In this document: piece by piece, positions 1 through 10,455 of the stretch
How the letters are laid out: each line of letters begins with the position of its first letter
Numbering within the stretch: the stretch's first letter is position 1
From: Pseudomonas antarctica
GTDB taxonomy: Bacteria > Pseudomonadota > Gammaproteobacteria > Pseudomonadales > Pseudomonadaceae
Assembly: GCF_900624995.1 (NCBI RefSeq)
Contig: NZ_UYXQ01000013.1
Coordinates: forward strand, 1 to 64,000
Direction: 5' to 3'
Length of the DNA stretch: 64,000 nucleotides
Position numbers and translations under genes: made by a program
The notes under the pieces: generated by a model
What the model saw: the letters and a program-made list of their open reading frames with translations, nothing else
Told to the model about the DNA's origin: nothing
The model's database searches: none

Positions 1-16
1 CGATCTCTCGTTAGCG

Positions 17-52
17 GGAGGCGAATTCTACAGCGTTACACGCTGCTGTCAA
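17..52 (-). promoter_or_regulatory. rRNA operon promoter, proximal
   Basis: Read on the minus strand there is a perfect -35 box TTGACA (47-52), a 16-base spacer and a -10 box TAGAAT (25-30), followed by a GC-rich discriminator (TCGCCTCCCGC). A strong sigma-70 promoter with a GC-rich discriminator is typical of stringently controlled rRNA promoters. It points left out of the window, so I infer that a 16S-23S-5S operon begins just beyond position 1. The rRNA itself is not visible. Confidence 0.75.
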
Positions 53-219
53 CACCTCTTTTTCTCCGCTTTCGACCGAGAAGATCGAAACGTTAATAGA
101 GCCAAACAACACTGCCCTACCAACTCCTTCTGGGCTTCGATGAACTGAAGCAACTCGCTGTCGAATATTGCGTAACTCTTTGTTTACCAAGGAGTTTTCC
201 GTTTCGACTGCGCCGGAAG

Positions 220-255
220 TGGGGCGAATTATAGACAGATATAAAACGCCGTCAA
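220..255 (-). promoter_or_regulatory. rRNA operon promoter, distal
   Basis: On the minus strand: -35 TTGACG (250-255), 16-base spacer, consensus -10 TATAAT (228-233). It lies about 200 bases upstream of the other minus-strand promoter and points the same way. The pair forms the tandem P1/P2 arrangement usual for rRNA operons. The 170 bases between them hold no convincing gene; the 103-codon minus-strand frame here is probably just an open stretch of rRNA leader. tyrS ends only 15 bases upstream. Confidence 0.7.
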
Positions 256-270
256 CACTTAATTTCAGGT

Positions 271-1470
271 TTATTCGGATTTGAGCGTAATACGCGCAAA
301 AGCCTTCTTCCCAGCCTGGCAAACGTGGGTGGCGCCCAGCTCGTATATAAAGGTGCGATCTACAACCTCACCATCTATACGCACACCACCGGACCCCAAC
401 AGGTCGCGCGCAACCGCAGAGTTCTTCACCAAGCCCGCCTTATTAAGGACAGCCGCAATCGGCATTGCTTCAGCAGCCATCAATTCGATCTCCGGCAGAT
501 CATCGGGCAGCTCGCCATCTTTCATCCGGTTACCTGCCGCACGGTGAGCACTCGCCGCAGCCTCCTCACCATGGAAGCGCGCAACGATCTCTTCCGCCAG
601 CTTGATCTTAACGTCACGCGGATTAGCACCCGCCTCAACCTCAGCGCGCAATGCGTTGATCTCGTCCATCGAACGGAAGCTCAACAGCTCGAAGTAACGC
701 CACATCAACGCATCTGGAATCGAAACCAGCTTGCCGTACATCACACCCGGCGCTTCTTGGATACCCACGTAGTTACCCAGAGACTTGGACATCTTCTTGA
801 CGCCGTCCAACCCCTCCAGCAACGGCATAGTCAGAATGCACTGAGCCTCTTGCCCATACGCACGCTGCAGCTCGCGCCCCATCAGCAGGTTGAACTTCTG
901 ATCAGTACCACCCAGCTCAACATCCGCGCGCAACGCCACCGAGTCATACCCCTGAACCAGCGGGTAGAGAAACTCATGGATCGCAATCGGCTGATTGGTG
1001 GAGTAGCGCTTATCGAAATCATCACGCTCAAGCATGCGTGCTACGGTGTACTGAGAGGTCAGGCGAATGAAGTCCGCCGGCCCCATCTGGTCCATCCAGG
1101 TGGAGTTGAACGCCACTTCGGTTTTGGCCGGGTCGAGAATCTTGAACACCTGGGTCTTGTAGGTCTCGGCATTGTCGAGAACCTGTTCACGGGTCAGCGG
1201 CGGACGCGTCGCGCTTTTGCCGCTTGGATCACCGATCATCCCGGTGAAGTCACCTATAAGGAAGATGACCTGATGCCCCAGTTCCTGGAACTGACGCAGC
1301 TTATTAATAAGCACGGTATGGCCCAGGTGCAGATCCGGCGCGGTCGGATCGAAGCCAGCCTTAATACGCAGGGGTTGGCCACGCTTGAGCTTTTCGATCA
1401 GCTCGGCCTCGACCAACAGTTCTTCCGCACCACGTTTTATCAGCGCTAGCTGCTCTTCAACCGACTTCAT
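271..1470 (-). CDS. tyrS: tyrosyl-tRNA synthetase
   Basis: Charges tRNA-Tyr with tyrosine in the cytoplasm (class I synthetase). The 399-residue product has the class I HLGH signature at 48-51, the GGTDQ substrate-site motif near 187-191, the KMSKS loop at 226-230 and a C-terminal S4 RNA-binding domain. The length fits the long TyrZ-like type found in pseudomonads. I start at the ATG giving MKSVEEQL; the frame stays open 45 bases upstream but without family similarity. The gene is divergent from the M23 peptidase gene and is followed by rRNA promoters on the same strand. Confidence 0.96.
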   Translation of the reverse strand: MKSVEEQLALIKRGAEELLVEAELIEKLKRGQPLRIKAGFDPTAPDLHLGHTVLINKLRQFQELGHQVIFLIGDFTGMIGDPSGKSATRPPLTREQVLDNAETYKTQVFKILDPAKTEVAFNSTWMDQMGPADFIRLTSQYTVARMLERDDFDKRYSTNQPIAIHEFLYPLVQGYDSVALRADVELGGTDQKFNLLMGRELQRAYGQEAQCILTMPLLEGLDGVKKMSKSLGNYVGIQEAPGVMYGKLVSIPDALMWRYFELLSFRSMDEINALRAEVEAGANPRDVKIKLAEEIVARFHGEEAAASAHRAAGNRMKDGELPDDLPEIELMAAEAMPIAAVLNKAGLVKNSAVARDLLGSGGVRIDGEVVDRTFIYELGATHVCQAGKKAFARITLKSE

Positions 1471-1679
1471 AACAGACCCGCAAGGCTCAGATTCAAAAGG
1501 GAACCAACCATACAAGATCAGGGACTAATTACAAGTTTTGCCCTGCGCACGGACACCGTTCAGCAAGCCCAGCGTTCGCGAGCTTGCGCCACAGATGATT
1601 TGGTTATATTTTATACAGTTATTTCATCTTCATCATGTCATTCATCTTTTCCACCTCATCTTCAAAGTCAAAATTACTT

Positions 1680-3080
1680 ATGACCACAGACCCGTCTAAA
1701 GCGCCGCCGCTTTACCCGAAGACCCACCTGCTCGCAGCAAGTGGTATCGCCGCCCTTCTCAGCCTGGCACTCCTGGTATTCCCTTCCAGTGACGTAGAAG
1801 CCAAACGAACATCCCTGAGCCTTGACCTGGAAAGTCCAGCTGAACAACTGACACAAGATCAAGACGCTGCCGACGCGCAACAAGCCACAAATGCACCCGT
1901 TGAATCGCCGTTCGCACAGATCGAAAGCACGCCCGAGGACAATCAGGAGCAGCCTGCGGCAGTCGCGACCAAAAACCCCCTGCACCGCGAAGTGATCGTG
2001 GCCAAAGGCGACACGCTCTCAACGTTGTTCGAGAAGGTTGGCCTACCCGCTGCTACCGTTAATGAGGTGCTGGCCAGCGATAAACAAGCCAAGCAGTTCA
2101 CTCAGCTCAAACATGGTCAAAAGCTTGAGTTTGAATTGACGCCCAACGGCCAGCTGAACTGGCTGCACACCAGTGTCAGCGACCTCGAAAGCATTACCCT
2201 CACCAAAAGCGCCAAAGGCTTTGCCTTCAACCGCATCACCACCAAGCCGGTAATGCGCTCCGCCTACGTACACGGCGTGATCAACAGTTCGCTGTCGCAA
2301 TCCGCCGCCCGCGCCGGCTTATCCCACAGCATGACCATGGACATGGCCCGTGTGTTTGGCTACGACATCGACTTCGCCCAGGACATTCGCCAGGGTGACG
2401 AATTCGACGTGATCTACGAGCAGAAAGTCGCCAACGGCAAAGTCGTCGGCACCGGCAATATCCTTTCCGCGCGTTTCACCAACCGTGGCAAAACTTACAC
2501 CGCCGTTCGCTACACCAACAAACAAGGCAGTAGCAGCTACTACACGGCTGATGGCAACAGCATGCGCAAGGCGTTCATCCGCACCCCGGTGGACTTCGCA
2601 CGCATCAGCTCGCGCTTCTCGATGGGCCGCAAACATCCAATCCTGAACAAGATCCGCGCCCACAAAGGCGTGGACTATGCCGCCCCGCGCGGCACGCCAA
2701 TCAAAGCAGCCGGTGATGGCAAGGTTCTGCTCGCAGGACGTCGCGGCGGCTATGGCAATACCGTGATCATCCAGCACGGCAACACGTACCGCACGCTGTA
2801 TGGCCACATGCAAGGCTTCGCCAAAGGCGTTTCGACTGGCAGCAACGTCAAGCAAGGCCAGGTAATCGGCTATATCGGCACCACCGGCCTGTCCACCGGC
2901 CCGCACTTACACTATGAGTTCCAAGTGAACGGCGTCCATGTCGATCCACTCGGCCAGAAGCTGCCTATGGCCGACCCGATCGCCAAAGCCGAGCGCGCAC
3001 GCTTCCTGCAGCAAAGCCAGCCATTAATGGCACGCATGGACCAGGAGCGCTCTACCCTGCTGGCCTCGGCGAAGCGTTAA
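1680..3080 (+). CDS. M23 family peptidoglycan DD-metallopeptidase (MepM-like)
   Basis: Predicted periplasmic murein hydrolase that cuts peptide cross-links. From the ATG at 1680 (MTTDPSKAPP) there are 466 residues: a cytoplasmic tail, one membrane anchor near 18-36, a low-complexity Glu/Gln/Ala linker, an OapA/LysM-like region, then the M23 domain. The domain keeps the HKGVDYAAPRGTP segment (zinc His and Asp) and the PHLHYEF segment (HxH). An upstream in-frame ATG at 1635 would add 15 Ser-rich residues, and neither start has a clear Shine-Dalgarno site. anmK begins three bases after the stop, so both are probably co-transcribed and serve wall turnover and recycling. Confidence 0.9.
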   Translation: MTTDPSKAPPLYPKTHLLAASGIAALLSLALLVFPSSDVEAKRTSLSLDLESPAEQLTQDQDAADAQQATNAPVESPFAQIESTPEDNQEQPAAVATKNPLHREVIVAKGDTLSTLFEKVGLPAATVNEVLASDKQAKQFTQLKHGQKLEFELTPNGQLNWLHTSVSDLESITLTKSAKGFAFNRITTKPVMRSAYVHGVINSSLSQSAARAGLSHSMTMDMARVFGYDIDFAQDIRQGDEFDVIYEQKVANGKVVGTGNILSARFTNRGKTYTAVRYTNKQGSSSYYTADGNSMRKAFIRTPVDFARISSRFSMGRKHPILNKIRAHKGVDYAAPRGTPIKAAGDGKVLLAGRRGGYGNTVIIQHGNTYRTLYGHMQGFAKGVSTGSNVKQGQVIGYIGTTGLSTGPHLHYEFQVNGVHVDPLGQKLPMADPIAKAERARFLQQSQPLMARMDQERSTLLASAKR

Positions 3081-4175
<1,095 letters not shown>

Positions 4176-4187
4176 ACCCCAGACAGC

Positions 4188-4226
4188 AAAACGCCGCTTG
4201 GCCTATCAAAGCCAAGCGGCGTTTTT
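4188..4226. terminator. bidirectional Rho-independent terminator (anmK / erpA)
   Basis: A perfect stem (ACGCCGCTTGGC / GCCAAGCGGCGT) with an 8-base loop has an A-run on its left and five T on its right, so it works in both directions. It sits between convergent anmK and erpA. Confidence 0.9.
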
Positions 4227-4240
4227 GTATCCGCTGTCGA

Positions 4241-4591
4241 TCAGATCGAGAACGAAGACCCGCAACCACATGTCGTGGTGGCATTAGGGTTCTTGATCAC
4301 GAAACGCGAACCCTCCAAACCTTCCTGGTAATCCACCTCGGCACCTGCCAGGTATTGGAAGCTCATCGGGTCCACGACCAGGCTGACGCCCTCGCGCTCG
4401 ACGATGGTGTCGTCATCGGCCACATCTTCATCGAAGGTAAAACCGTACTGAAACCCTGAACAACCGCCGCCCGTAACAAATACGCGCAGCTTCAAGCGAT
4501 CATTACCCTCTTCATCGACCAGGCTCTTCACCTTGTGCGCAGCACCGTGGGTGAATTGCAAAGCCGTGGGGGTGAAGGACTCAACGCTCAT
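4241..4591 (-). CDS. erpA: iron-sulfur cluster insertion protein ErpA
   Basis: A-type Fe-S carrier that delivers clusters to apoproteins, notably those of isoprenoid synthesis. The 116-residue product has the three invariant cysteines: Cys44 in [10 protein letters not shown] and Cys108/Cys110 in the C-terminal TCGCGSSF. The ATG giving MSVESFTP has a GGGAGA ribosome-binding site eight bases upstream; longer in-frame starts do not. The gene is monocistronic between two terminators. Confidence 0.95.
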
Positions 4592-4710
4592 GCTGATAAT
4601 CTCCCGGCGTACCGCCGCCATATGCGTAATGACGGGCATTATCCGCTTCTCCTAGAAAAGCGGTCAACTATTGTTACGGTATATCAATCTGCGCTGCCGC
4701 CCTTAAAAAC

Positions 4711-4740
4711 ACAAAAGGCCCGATCAGCGGGCCTTTTGTA
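4711..4740 (-). terminator. Rho-independent terminator after argC
   Basis: Near-perfect hairpin ACAAAAGGCCCG / CGGGCCTTTTGT. On the minus strand it is followed by a T-rich run and lies 16 bases after the argC stop, so it should end argC transcription before erpA. Confidence 0.85.
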
Positions 4741-4755
4741 AGCAGTCGCTGAGCC

Positions 4756-5790
4756 TTACGGCAACATGCCCGCGTGGGACAGGCCCAGCTTCTCATCCAG
4801 GCCGAACAGGATGTTCATGTTCTGCACGGCCTGGCCCGACGCGCCCTTGACCAGATTGTCGATCACCGACAACACCACCACCAGGTCGCCATCCTGCGGA
4901 CGATGCACTGCAATCCGGCACACGTTGGCACCGCGCACGCTGCGGGTTTCCGGGTGGCTGCCGGCAGGCATCACATCGACGAACGGTTCGTTGGCGTAGC
5001 GTTTTTCAAACAAGACTTGCAAGTCTACCGAGCGATCGACAACGGTTGCGTACAACGTGGAGTGAATGCCACGGATCATCGGCGTCAGGTGCGGCACGAA
5101 GGTCAAGCCCACGTCTTTACCGGCGGCGCGGCGCAGCCCCTGGCGGATCTCCGGCAAGTGACGATGCCCTTTTACCGCATAGGCCTTCATGCTTTCCGAC
5201 GTCTCGGAGTACAACGAACCCACCGCCGCGCCGCGACCGGCGCCGCTGACGCCGGACTTGCAGTCCGCGATCAGGCGCGAAGTGTCCGCCAACCCTGCTT
5301 CCAGCAATGGCAGGAAACCCAACTGCGTCGCCGTCGGATAGCAACCCGGCACGGCGATCAGCCGCGCGTGCTTGATCTGCTCGCGATTGACTTCCGGCAG
5401 GCCGTATACCGCCTCGTCCAACAACTCAGGCGCGCCATGTGGCTGGCCGTACCACTTGGCCCACTCATCAGCATCCTGCAAGCGGAAGTCGGCCGACAGG
5501 TCGATGACCTTGGTGCCCGCCGCCAACAGTTCGCCAGCCAATGCGTGTGCAACACCGTGAGGCGTGGCAAAGAACACCACGTCACAGGCGCCAAGGGTCT
5601 TGATGTCCGGCACGCTGAACGCCAGGCCGTCATAGTGGCCTCGCAGGTTCGGGTACATATCGGCCACGGCCAGCCCGGCCTCGGATCGGGAAGTGATGAC
5701 CACCACCTCAGCTTGCGGATGCTGAGCCAACAGACGCAGCAATTCGACACCGGTGTAACCCGTGCCGCCGACGATACCGACCTTGACCAT
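4756..5790 (-). CDS. argC: N-acetyl-gamma-glutamyl-phosphate reductase
   Basis: Third step of arginine biosynthesis: NADPH-dependent reduction of N-acetylglutamyl phosphate to the semialdehyde. The 344-residue product begins [14 protein letters not shown] with the Rossmann glycine motif (8-14) and has the catalytic cysteine at 150 in AVPGCYPTA. Length is normal. The frame is open 30 codons further upstream, but the chosen ATG matches the family start. It is divergent from hemJ. Confidence 0.96.
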   Translation of the reverse strand: MVKVGIVGGTGYTGVELLRLLAQHPQAEVVVITSRSEAGLAVADMYPNLRGHYDGLAFSVPDIKTLGACDVVFFATPHGVAHALAGELLAAGTKVIDLSADFRLQDADEWAKWYGQPHGAPELLDEAVYGLPEVNREQIKHARLIAVPGCYPTATQLGFLPLLEAGLADTSRLIADCKSGVSGAGRGAAVGSLYSETSESMKAYAVKGHRHLPEIRQGLRRAAGKDVGLTFVPHLTPMIRGIHSTLYATVVDRSVDLQVLFEKRYANEPFVDVMPAGSHPETRSVRGANVCRIAVHRPQDGDLVVVLSVIDNLVKGASGQAVQNMNILFGLDEKLGLSHAGMLP

Positions 5791-5926
5791 AAACCTGCCC
5801 TCAACGAACCCACTGGAAAGCCGTCGATAATAGGGGCCGTATCGTCCTGCGACAACCGCCAACGTGACGTACGGGCGCATGAGCCACTACTATCGTCAGT
5901 TACCGTGAACCTGGGAATAATTAGAA

Positions 5927-6355
5927 ATGCTCTATCTATGGATCAAAGCCTTCCACATCGTCAGCGTCGTCTGCTGGTTTGCCGCGCTGTTCTACCTGCC
6001 ACGCCTGTTCGTCTACCACGCGCAAAGTGAGGACACCGTCAGCAAAGATCGCTTCTGCATCATGGAGCGCAAGCTCTATCGCGGCATCATGGGCCCGGCG
6101 ATGATCGCCACCCTGATATTCGGCGGCTGGCTGATCTACCTCAACCCTGCCATCTTTCAATCCGGCGCCTGGATCCACGCCAAGCTCACACTGGTCGTGC
6201 TTCTGATCGGTTACCACCATATGTGCGGCGCACAGGTAAAACGCTTCGCCCGTGGCGAAAACACCCGCAGCCATGTCTTTTATCGCTGGTTCAATGAAGT
6301 GCCGGTTCTAATATTGCTGGCTATCGTAATTTTGGTCGTGGTCAAACCGTTTTAA
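5927..6355 (+). CDS. hemJ: protoporphyrinogen IX oxidase HemJ (CopD-like membrane protein)
   Basis: Integral membrane enzyme that oxidises protoporphyrinogen IX in haem synthesis in bacteria lacking HemG/HemY. The 142 residues form about four hydrophobic helices, starting MLYLWIKAFHIVSVVCWFA with the conserved His in the first helix (H10), and include the YHHMCGAQ segment. It is monocistronic or leads into the downstream plus-strand run (24-base gap). Confidence 0.85.
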   Translation: MLYLWIKAFHIVSVVCWFAALFYLPRLFVYHAQSEDTVSKDRFCIMERKLYRGIMGPAMIATLIFGGWLIYLNPAIFQSGAWIHAKLTLVVLLIGYHHMCGAQVKRFARGENTRSHVFYRWFNEVPVLILLAIVILVVVKPF

Positions 6356-6379
6356 CTTCAATCACTCGGGGTACCTCCA

Positions 6380-7342
6380 ATGTCGCTGCCCGCTTTGCTT
6401 GAACAACGTCTGCGTCTGCCCGTGGTGGCTGCGCCAATGTTCCTGATTTCCAATCCGCAACTGGTGCTGGCCTGCTGCCGCAATGGCGTGGTAGGGAGTT
6501 TCCCGGCGCTCAACCAGCGCGAAAGCAGCGGCTTCAAAGCCTGGCTGGAAGAGATCGAAGCGGGCCTCGCACAACTGGACAACCCCGCGCCCTATGCCGT
6601 TAACCTGATCGTGCACAACAGCAACCCGCGCCTGGAAGCCGACCTGGCGATATGCGTCGAGCACAAGGTGCCGATCGTGATCACCAGCCTGGGGGCGGTG
6701 AAGGAACTGGTCGATGCCGTGCACAGCTATGGCGGCCTGGTGTTCCACGATGTCACCACCCGGCGCCATGCCGAGAAAGCTGCAGAAGCGGGTGTTGACG
6801 GCCTGATTGCCGTGGCGGCAGGCGCCGGGGGCCATGCCGGCACTTGGAGCCCGTTCGCACTGATTGCCGAGATTCGCCAGTTCTTCGACAAGACCCTGCT
6901 GCTGGCTGGCTGTCTCAACCATGGCCACGAGATCCTCGCCGCCCAGTTGCTGGGCGCAGACCTCGCCTATTTCGGCACGCGCTTTATCGGCACCACGGAA
7001 AGCCACGCCCCGGATGCGTATAAAGAGATGCTGCTCACATCGCGCGCTGCCGACATCGTGCACACTCCCGCAGTCTCCGGCGTACCCGCCAGCTTTATGC
7101 GTCAGAGCCTGGAAAACGCCGGTTTCGACCTTGCCGCCCTACAGGGCAAAGGTGAAGTCAACTTCGGCTCCAAGCTCAAGCCGTTGAGCGACGAGGCCAA
7201 GGCCTGGAAAACGGTATGGTCAGCCGGCCAAGGCGTCGGTGAGATTGATGATTTGCCAGGCGTCGATGAACTGATTGCACGCCTGGATGCCGAATATCGC
7301 AAAGCGCGCGAGCAGGCTGTCCAGTTACAATGGCCACGCTGA
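6380..7342 (+). CDS. nitronate monooxygenase family flavoprotein
   Basis: FMN-dependent TIM-barrel enzyme of the NMO/2-nitropropane dioxygenase family, which oxidises alkyl nitronates such as propionate-3-nitronate. The 320-residue product has the N-terminal PVVAAPMFLISNP segment, the glycine-rich FMN phosphate loop AGAGGHAGTW near 153-162, and GTRFIGTTES in the second phosphate-binding segment. A GGGGTACC ribosome-binding region precedes the ATG. Substrate is not predictable from sequence; these are usually detoxification enzymes. Confidence 0.88.
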   Translation: MSLPALLEQRLRLPVVAAPMFLISNPQLVLACCRNGVVGSFPALNQRESSGFKAWLEEIEAGLAQLDNPAPYAVNLIVHNSNPRLEADLAICVEHKVPIVITSLGAVKELVDAVHSYGGLVFHDVTTRRHAEKAAEAGVDGLIAVAAGAGGHAGTWSPFALIAEIRQFFDKTLLLAGCLNHGHEILAAQLLGADLAYFGTRFIGTTESHAPDAYKEMLLTSRAADIVHTPAVSGVPASFMRQSLENAGFDLAALQGKGEVNFGSKLKPLSDEAKAWKTVWSAGQGVGEIDDLPGVDELIARLDAEYRKAREQAVQLQWPR

Positions 7343-7408
7343 CAACCGCCGGGTTTGCTGATTGAAGCCCACCTGCCCCCTTCCTGATTAAGTGACAAGG
7401 ATGCCCGC

Positions 7409-8374
7409 ATGAGCGACAACCGTTTCAAGATAGTGTTCGACGGAGCCTTGCTCCCGGGTGTCGAAAGCACCACTGCCAAATTGAACCTCGCCGAGCTGTT
7501 CAAGAGCGATGTGCAAGCCATCGAAAAACTCTTCACCGGCCGCCCGGTTGCGCTCAAGCGTGACCTGTCGCATTCCGATGCCGAAACCTACCTCATCGCG
7601 CTGAAAAACGCCGGTGTCGATGCACGCATCGAGCCTGAGCAACCCGTGGCCTTCAGCCTGGCCGAAGCGCACGAGACCGATTCCGGCGGCTCCGACTTCT
7701 CGCGCCCCGCTGCTTCGCCCTACGCACCGCCGCGTGCTGCCGTGGGTGAACACACTGCAGAGTTCACAACGCTCAAGGTATTCACCATCCACGGACGCAT
7801 CGGTCGCCTGCGTTATCTGGCCTGGACGCTGGTATTGACCCTCGCATTGCTGGTCGCAGGGGGCATCATCAGCACGGCGAGCTTCGCCGTGGCAACCGCC
7901 TCGCCGACGGCGGGCACGATTCTAGGGGTGCTGCTGGGGCTCGCGCTGTTCGTCGCACTCGTTTGGGTCAGCGTACAAATCGGCGTACAGCGACTGCACG
8001 ACCTCGGCTGGTCAGGCTGGCTGTACTTTCTGAACCTGGTGCCAGTCGTAAACAGCATCTTCCCACTTCTGCTGCTGGTGCTGCCGGGTAACACCGGCGC
8101 CAATCAGTACGGCCCGCCGCCACCGCGCAACTCCACAGCGGTAAAAGTGTTGGCCACGCTGTGGCTGGCATTCATTCCGGTGATGCTCGCCATCGTGGTC
8201 ACACTCGGTATGAACGGCTACTTGAATCAGCTCGAAGCCAACATGGACAGCAGTTACGAAAGCAGCTCGATCACCTCCGATGACGCCACCGATCAAAGCG
8301 TCACCGTTGATGAAGAAGAAGCCGCGCAAAGTGCTGACGACACGGCCGAACCTGTAGACTCTCCAGAACAGTGA
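7409..8374 (+). CDS. DUF805 membrane protein with extra N-terminal domain
   Basis: Function unknown. The 321 residues show three parts. An N-terminal soluble domain (about 1-85) starts MSDNRFKIVFDGALLPGVE and includes a LFTGRPVALKRDL segment. A DUF805 core (about 130-275) has the typical GRIGRLRYLAW start, VQRLHDLGWSGWLY and several membrane helices. The C-terminal tail is acidic and Ser/Thr-rich (about 285-321). The N-terminal part recurs in Pseudomonas DUF805 and related proteins as I recall them, and is probably a small binding domain. Confidence 0.75.
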   Translation: MSDNRFKIVFDGALLPGVESTTAKLNLAELFKSDVQAIEKLFTGRPVALKRDLSHSDAETYLIALKNAGVDARIEPEQPVAFSLAEAHETDSGGSDFSRPAASPYAPPRAAVGEHTAEFTTLKVFTIHGRIGRLRYLAWTLVLTLALLVAGGIISTASFAVATASPTAGTILGVLLGLALFVALVWVSVQIGVQRLHDLGWSGWLYFLNLVPVVNSIFPLLLLVLPGNTGANQYGPPPPRNSTAVKVLATLWLAFIPVMLAIVVTLGMNGYLNQLEANMDSSYESSSITSDDATDQSVTVDEEEAAQSADDTAEPVDSPEQ

Positions 8375-8377
8375 AGA

Positions 8378-8422
8378 AACGCCCGCCGCCTGTGATACCT
8401 CTGTCACAGGCCTGGCGGCGTT
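8378..8422. repeat. long imperfect inverted repeat between DUF805 gene and SDR gene
   Basis: The arms AACGCCcGCCGCCTGTGA and TCACAGGCctGGCGGCGTT pair into a long stem with an 8-base loop. There is no T-run after it, so it is not a classical terminator. It ends 15 bases before the next start codon, just upstream of that gene's ribosome-binding site (GATGGAG), and could limit expression between the two genes or stabilise the upstream mRNA end. Confidence 0.5.
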
Positions 8423-8437
8423 GCGATGGAGAAAGGC

Positions 8438-9226
8438 ATGACCCGTTACGCTCTGATCACCGGTGCCTCCAGCGGCATCGGCCTGGCCTTGGCCGAAGCA
8501 CTGGCGCGTCGTGGCCGCAGCTTGATTCTGGTGGCCCGCCAGCGTGATCAGTTGGAAAGCATTGCAATCGAATTGACTCAACGCTTCGGCGTCGAGGTGC
8601 TGTTTCGAGCCTGCGACCTGGGCGAGCCATTGCGCTTGTCCGGTTTTTTGCTGGAGCTTGAAGAGGGTGAGCGGCAGATCGATCTGCTGGTCAACTGCGC
8701 CGGCATCGGCACCAGTGGGCCATTCTTGGCCCAGGACTGGATGACCGAACAAGACCTGATCGAAGTCAACATCCTCGCCCTGACCCGCATGTGCCATGCC
8801 TTGGGCAATGCCATGGCGTTGCAAGGTGGCGGGCAGATTCTCAACGTTGCCTCGGTGGCCGCCTTTCAACCGGGCCCCTGGATGAGCAGCTACTACGCCA
8901 GCAAGGCCTATGTGTTGCACTTCTCCGAAGGCCTGCGCGAAGAATTGAAGACCTGTGGCATCAAGGTTTCAGTGCTGTGCCCTGGCCCTACGCGGACTGC
9001 GTTCTTCGGCACCGCGCAGATGGACACCGCCAAGTTAGCTCGCAGCGGACAACTGATGAGCCCGGAAGAGGTCGCGCTCCACACCGTGCGCGCGTTGGAA
9101 AAAAACAAAGCCATCATCATTCCTGGGCGACGTAACCGCTGGCTGTCATTCAGCCCGCGTTTCAGTCCACGCTGGCTGACGCGCAAGATCGCCGGTGCCA
9201 TCAACAAGGCCTATTGCCCTCGCTGA
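8438..9226 (+). CDS. short-chain dehydrogenase/reductase
   Basis: NAD(P)-dependent oxidoreductase of the classical SDR family; substrate unknown. The 262-residue product has the TGASSGIG cofactor motif near residues 8-15, the NCAG motif near the middle and the catalytic YYASK motif. The ATG giving MTRYALITG is preferred over the one 12 bases earlier because GGAGAAAGGC sits directly before it as ribosome-binding site. It belongs to the plus-strand run that continues with the HIT gene. Confidence 0.88.
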   Translation: MTRYALITGASSGIGLALAEALARRGRSLILVARQRDQLESIAIELTQRFGVEVLFRACDLGEPLRLSGFLLELEEGERQIDLLVNCAGIGTSGPFLAQDWMTEQDLIEVNILALTRMCHALGNAMALQGGGQILNVASVAAFQPGPWMSSYYASKAYVLHFSEGLREELKTCGIKVSVLCPGPTRTAFFGTAQMDTAKLARSGQLMSPEEVALHTVRALEKNKAIIIPGRRNRWLSFSPRFSPRWLTRKIAGAINKAYCPR

Positions 9227-9272
9227 CGGCCTGGGTACACTCCTCTTGCACTTTCACCATGGAGAAACAGCT

Positions 9273-9611
9273 GTGGATACTCTGTTCACCAAGATCATCA
9301 ACAGGGAAATACCGGCGAAGATCATCTACGAAGATGACCAGGTCCTCGCGTTCCACGATATTGCCCCTATGGCACCCGTGCATTTTCTGGTCATTCCAAA
9401 AAAGCCGATTCGCACACTCAACGACCTCACCGAAGAAGACAAGGCCCTGGCCGGCCATATTCTGTTCACCGCTCAGCGGCTGGCAGTGGAACAAGGCTGC
9501 GAGAAAGGTTTTCGCGTCGTAATGAACTGCAATGAAGAAGGCGGCCAGACCGTTTATCACATTCATATGCACGTGCTGGGTCAGCGCCAGATGAACTGGC
9601 CACCGGGCTGA
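9273..9611 (+). CDS. HIT family nucleotide-binding protein
   Basis: Histidine-triad hydrolase/transferase (HinT type) acting on nucleoside phosphoramidates or dinucleotides. From a GTG start (first residues MDTLFTKIIN) there are 112 residues with the HxHxH triad at 96, 98 and 100 (YHIHMHVLG). GGAG lies eight bases before this GTG, which matches the family N-terminus; the open frame extends 26 codons upstream without similarity. Confidence 0.9.
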   Translation: MDTLFTKIINREIPAKIIYEDDQVLAFHDIAPMAPVHFLVIPKKPIRTLNDLTEEDKALAGHILFTAQRLAVEQGCEKGFRVVMNCNEEGGQTVYHIHMHVLGQRQMNWPPG

Positions 9612-9728
9612 TCTGCCTTGCTGCATGGGTCGTGGCCCCAGGCTGCGACGCCATGCCCTTGACTCAGCGCAAACGCTTTGCCCTCTCTTGCGGTAAACTG
9701 GCCGCCGAGATTCTTCCCGGAGGTCAGC

Positions 9729-10376
9729 ATGACTACCCAACGTCACTACTCGCCGATTGACCGTCTGTTGCTGCAGGCCGACATGGCCATGCGCACACTG
9801 TTGCCGTTCAGCGGCCAACCGTACCGCCCATCGCCTGCGATCGTGCAACCGGACGCAACGATGAGCGAGACCGACACCCGCCACGTCGCTGGCCTGATGC
9901 GCATCAACCATACCGGGGAAGTCTGTGCCCAGGCGTTGTACCAAGGCCAGGCGCTGACTGCAAAGCTGCCGCAAGTACGCGCAGCGATGGAACATGCCGC
10001 CGAGGAAGAAATCGATCACCTGGCTTGGTGCGAGCAACGCATTCGCCAACTGGGCAGCCATCCCAGTGTGCTGAACCCACTGTTTTACGGTTTGTCGTTC
10101 GGTATCGGTGCGGCTGCCGGCTTGATCAGCGACAAGGTCAGCCTCGGGTTTGTCGCCGCGACGGAACATCAGGTGTGCAAACACCTGGATGAACACCTGG
10201 AGCAACTGCCGGCCGAAGACGAGAAGTCCCGTGCGATTCTGGAGCAGATGCGCATTGATGAAGAACACCACGCAGACAGTGCACTGGATGCGGGCGGTTT
10301 CCGCTTCCCGGCACCGGTCAGGTTTGGCATGAGCGTGCTGGCCAAGGTTATGACTAAAAGCACCTATCGAATCTAA
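9729..10376 (+). CDS. coq7: 2-polyprenyl-3-methyl-6-methoxy-1,4-benzoquinone monooxygenase
   Basis: Diiron hydroxylase of ubiquinone synthesis (Coq7/CAT5 type, used by pseudomonads in place of UbiF). The 215 residues carry the two ferritin-like metal motifs: Glu64 in HTGEVCAQ with the EEEIDHLAW segment (Glu94, His97), and EHQVCKHL with the C-terminal IDEEHHAD. A strong GGAGG ribosome-binding site precedes the ATG giving MTTQRHYS. It ends in a bidirectional terminator shared with the convergent OsmC gene. Confidence 0.93.
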   Translation: MTTQRHYSPIDRLLLQADMAMRTLLPFSGQPYRPSPAIVQPDATMSETDTRHVAGLMRINHTGEVCAQALYQGQALTAKLPQVRAAMEHAAEEEIDHLAWCEQRIRQLGSHPSVLNPLFYGLSFGIGAAAGLISDKVSLGFVAATEHQVCKHLDEHLEQLPAEDEKSRAILEQMRIDEEHHADSALDAGGFRFPAPVRFGMSVLAKVMTKSTYRI

Positions 10377-10411
10377 GTGCGTCGAATCTAAGCGCATCAA
10401 AATTGATCCAC

Positions 10412-10443
10412 AAAAAAGGGCGCTATCGAAGCGCCCTTTTCTT
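10412..10443. terminator. bidirectional terminator (coq7 / OsmC gene)
   Basis: Stem AAAAGGGCGC / GCGCCCTTTT with 7-base loop, A-run on the left and T-run on the right, placed between convergent genes. Confidence 0.9.
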
Positions 10444-10455
10444 TTGCCGTGTGTC

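Noticed and set aside
11..322. 103-codon minus-strand frame over the rRNA promoters
   Set aside because: Contains two near-consensus promoters and no protein similarity; it is leader DNA.
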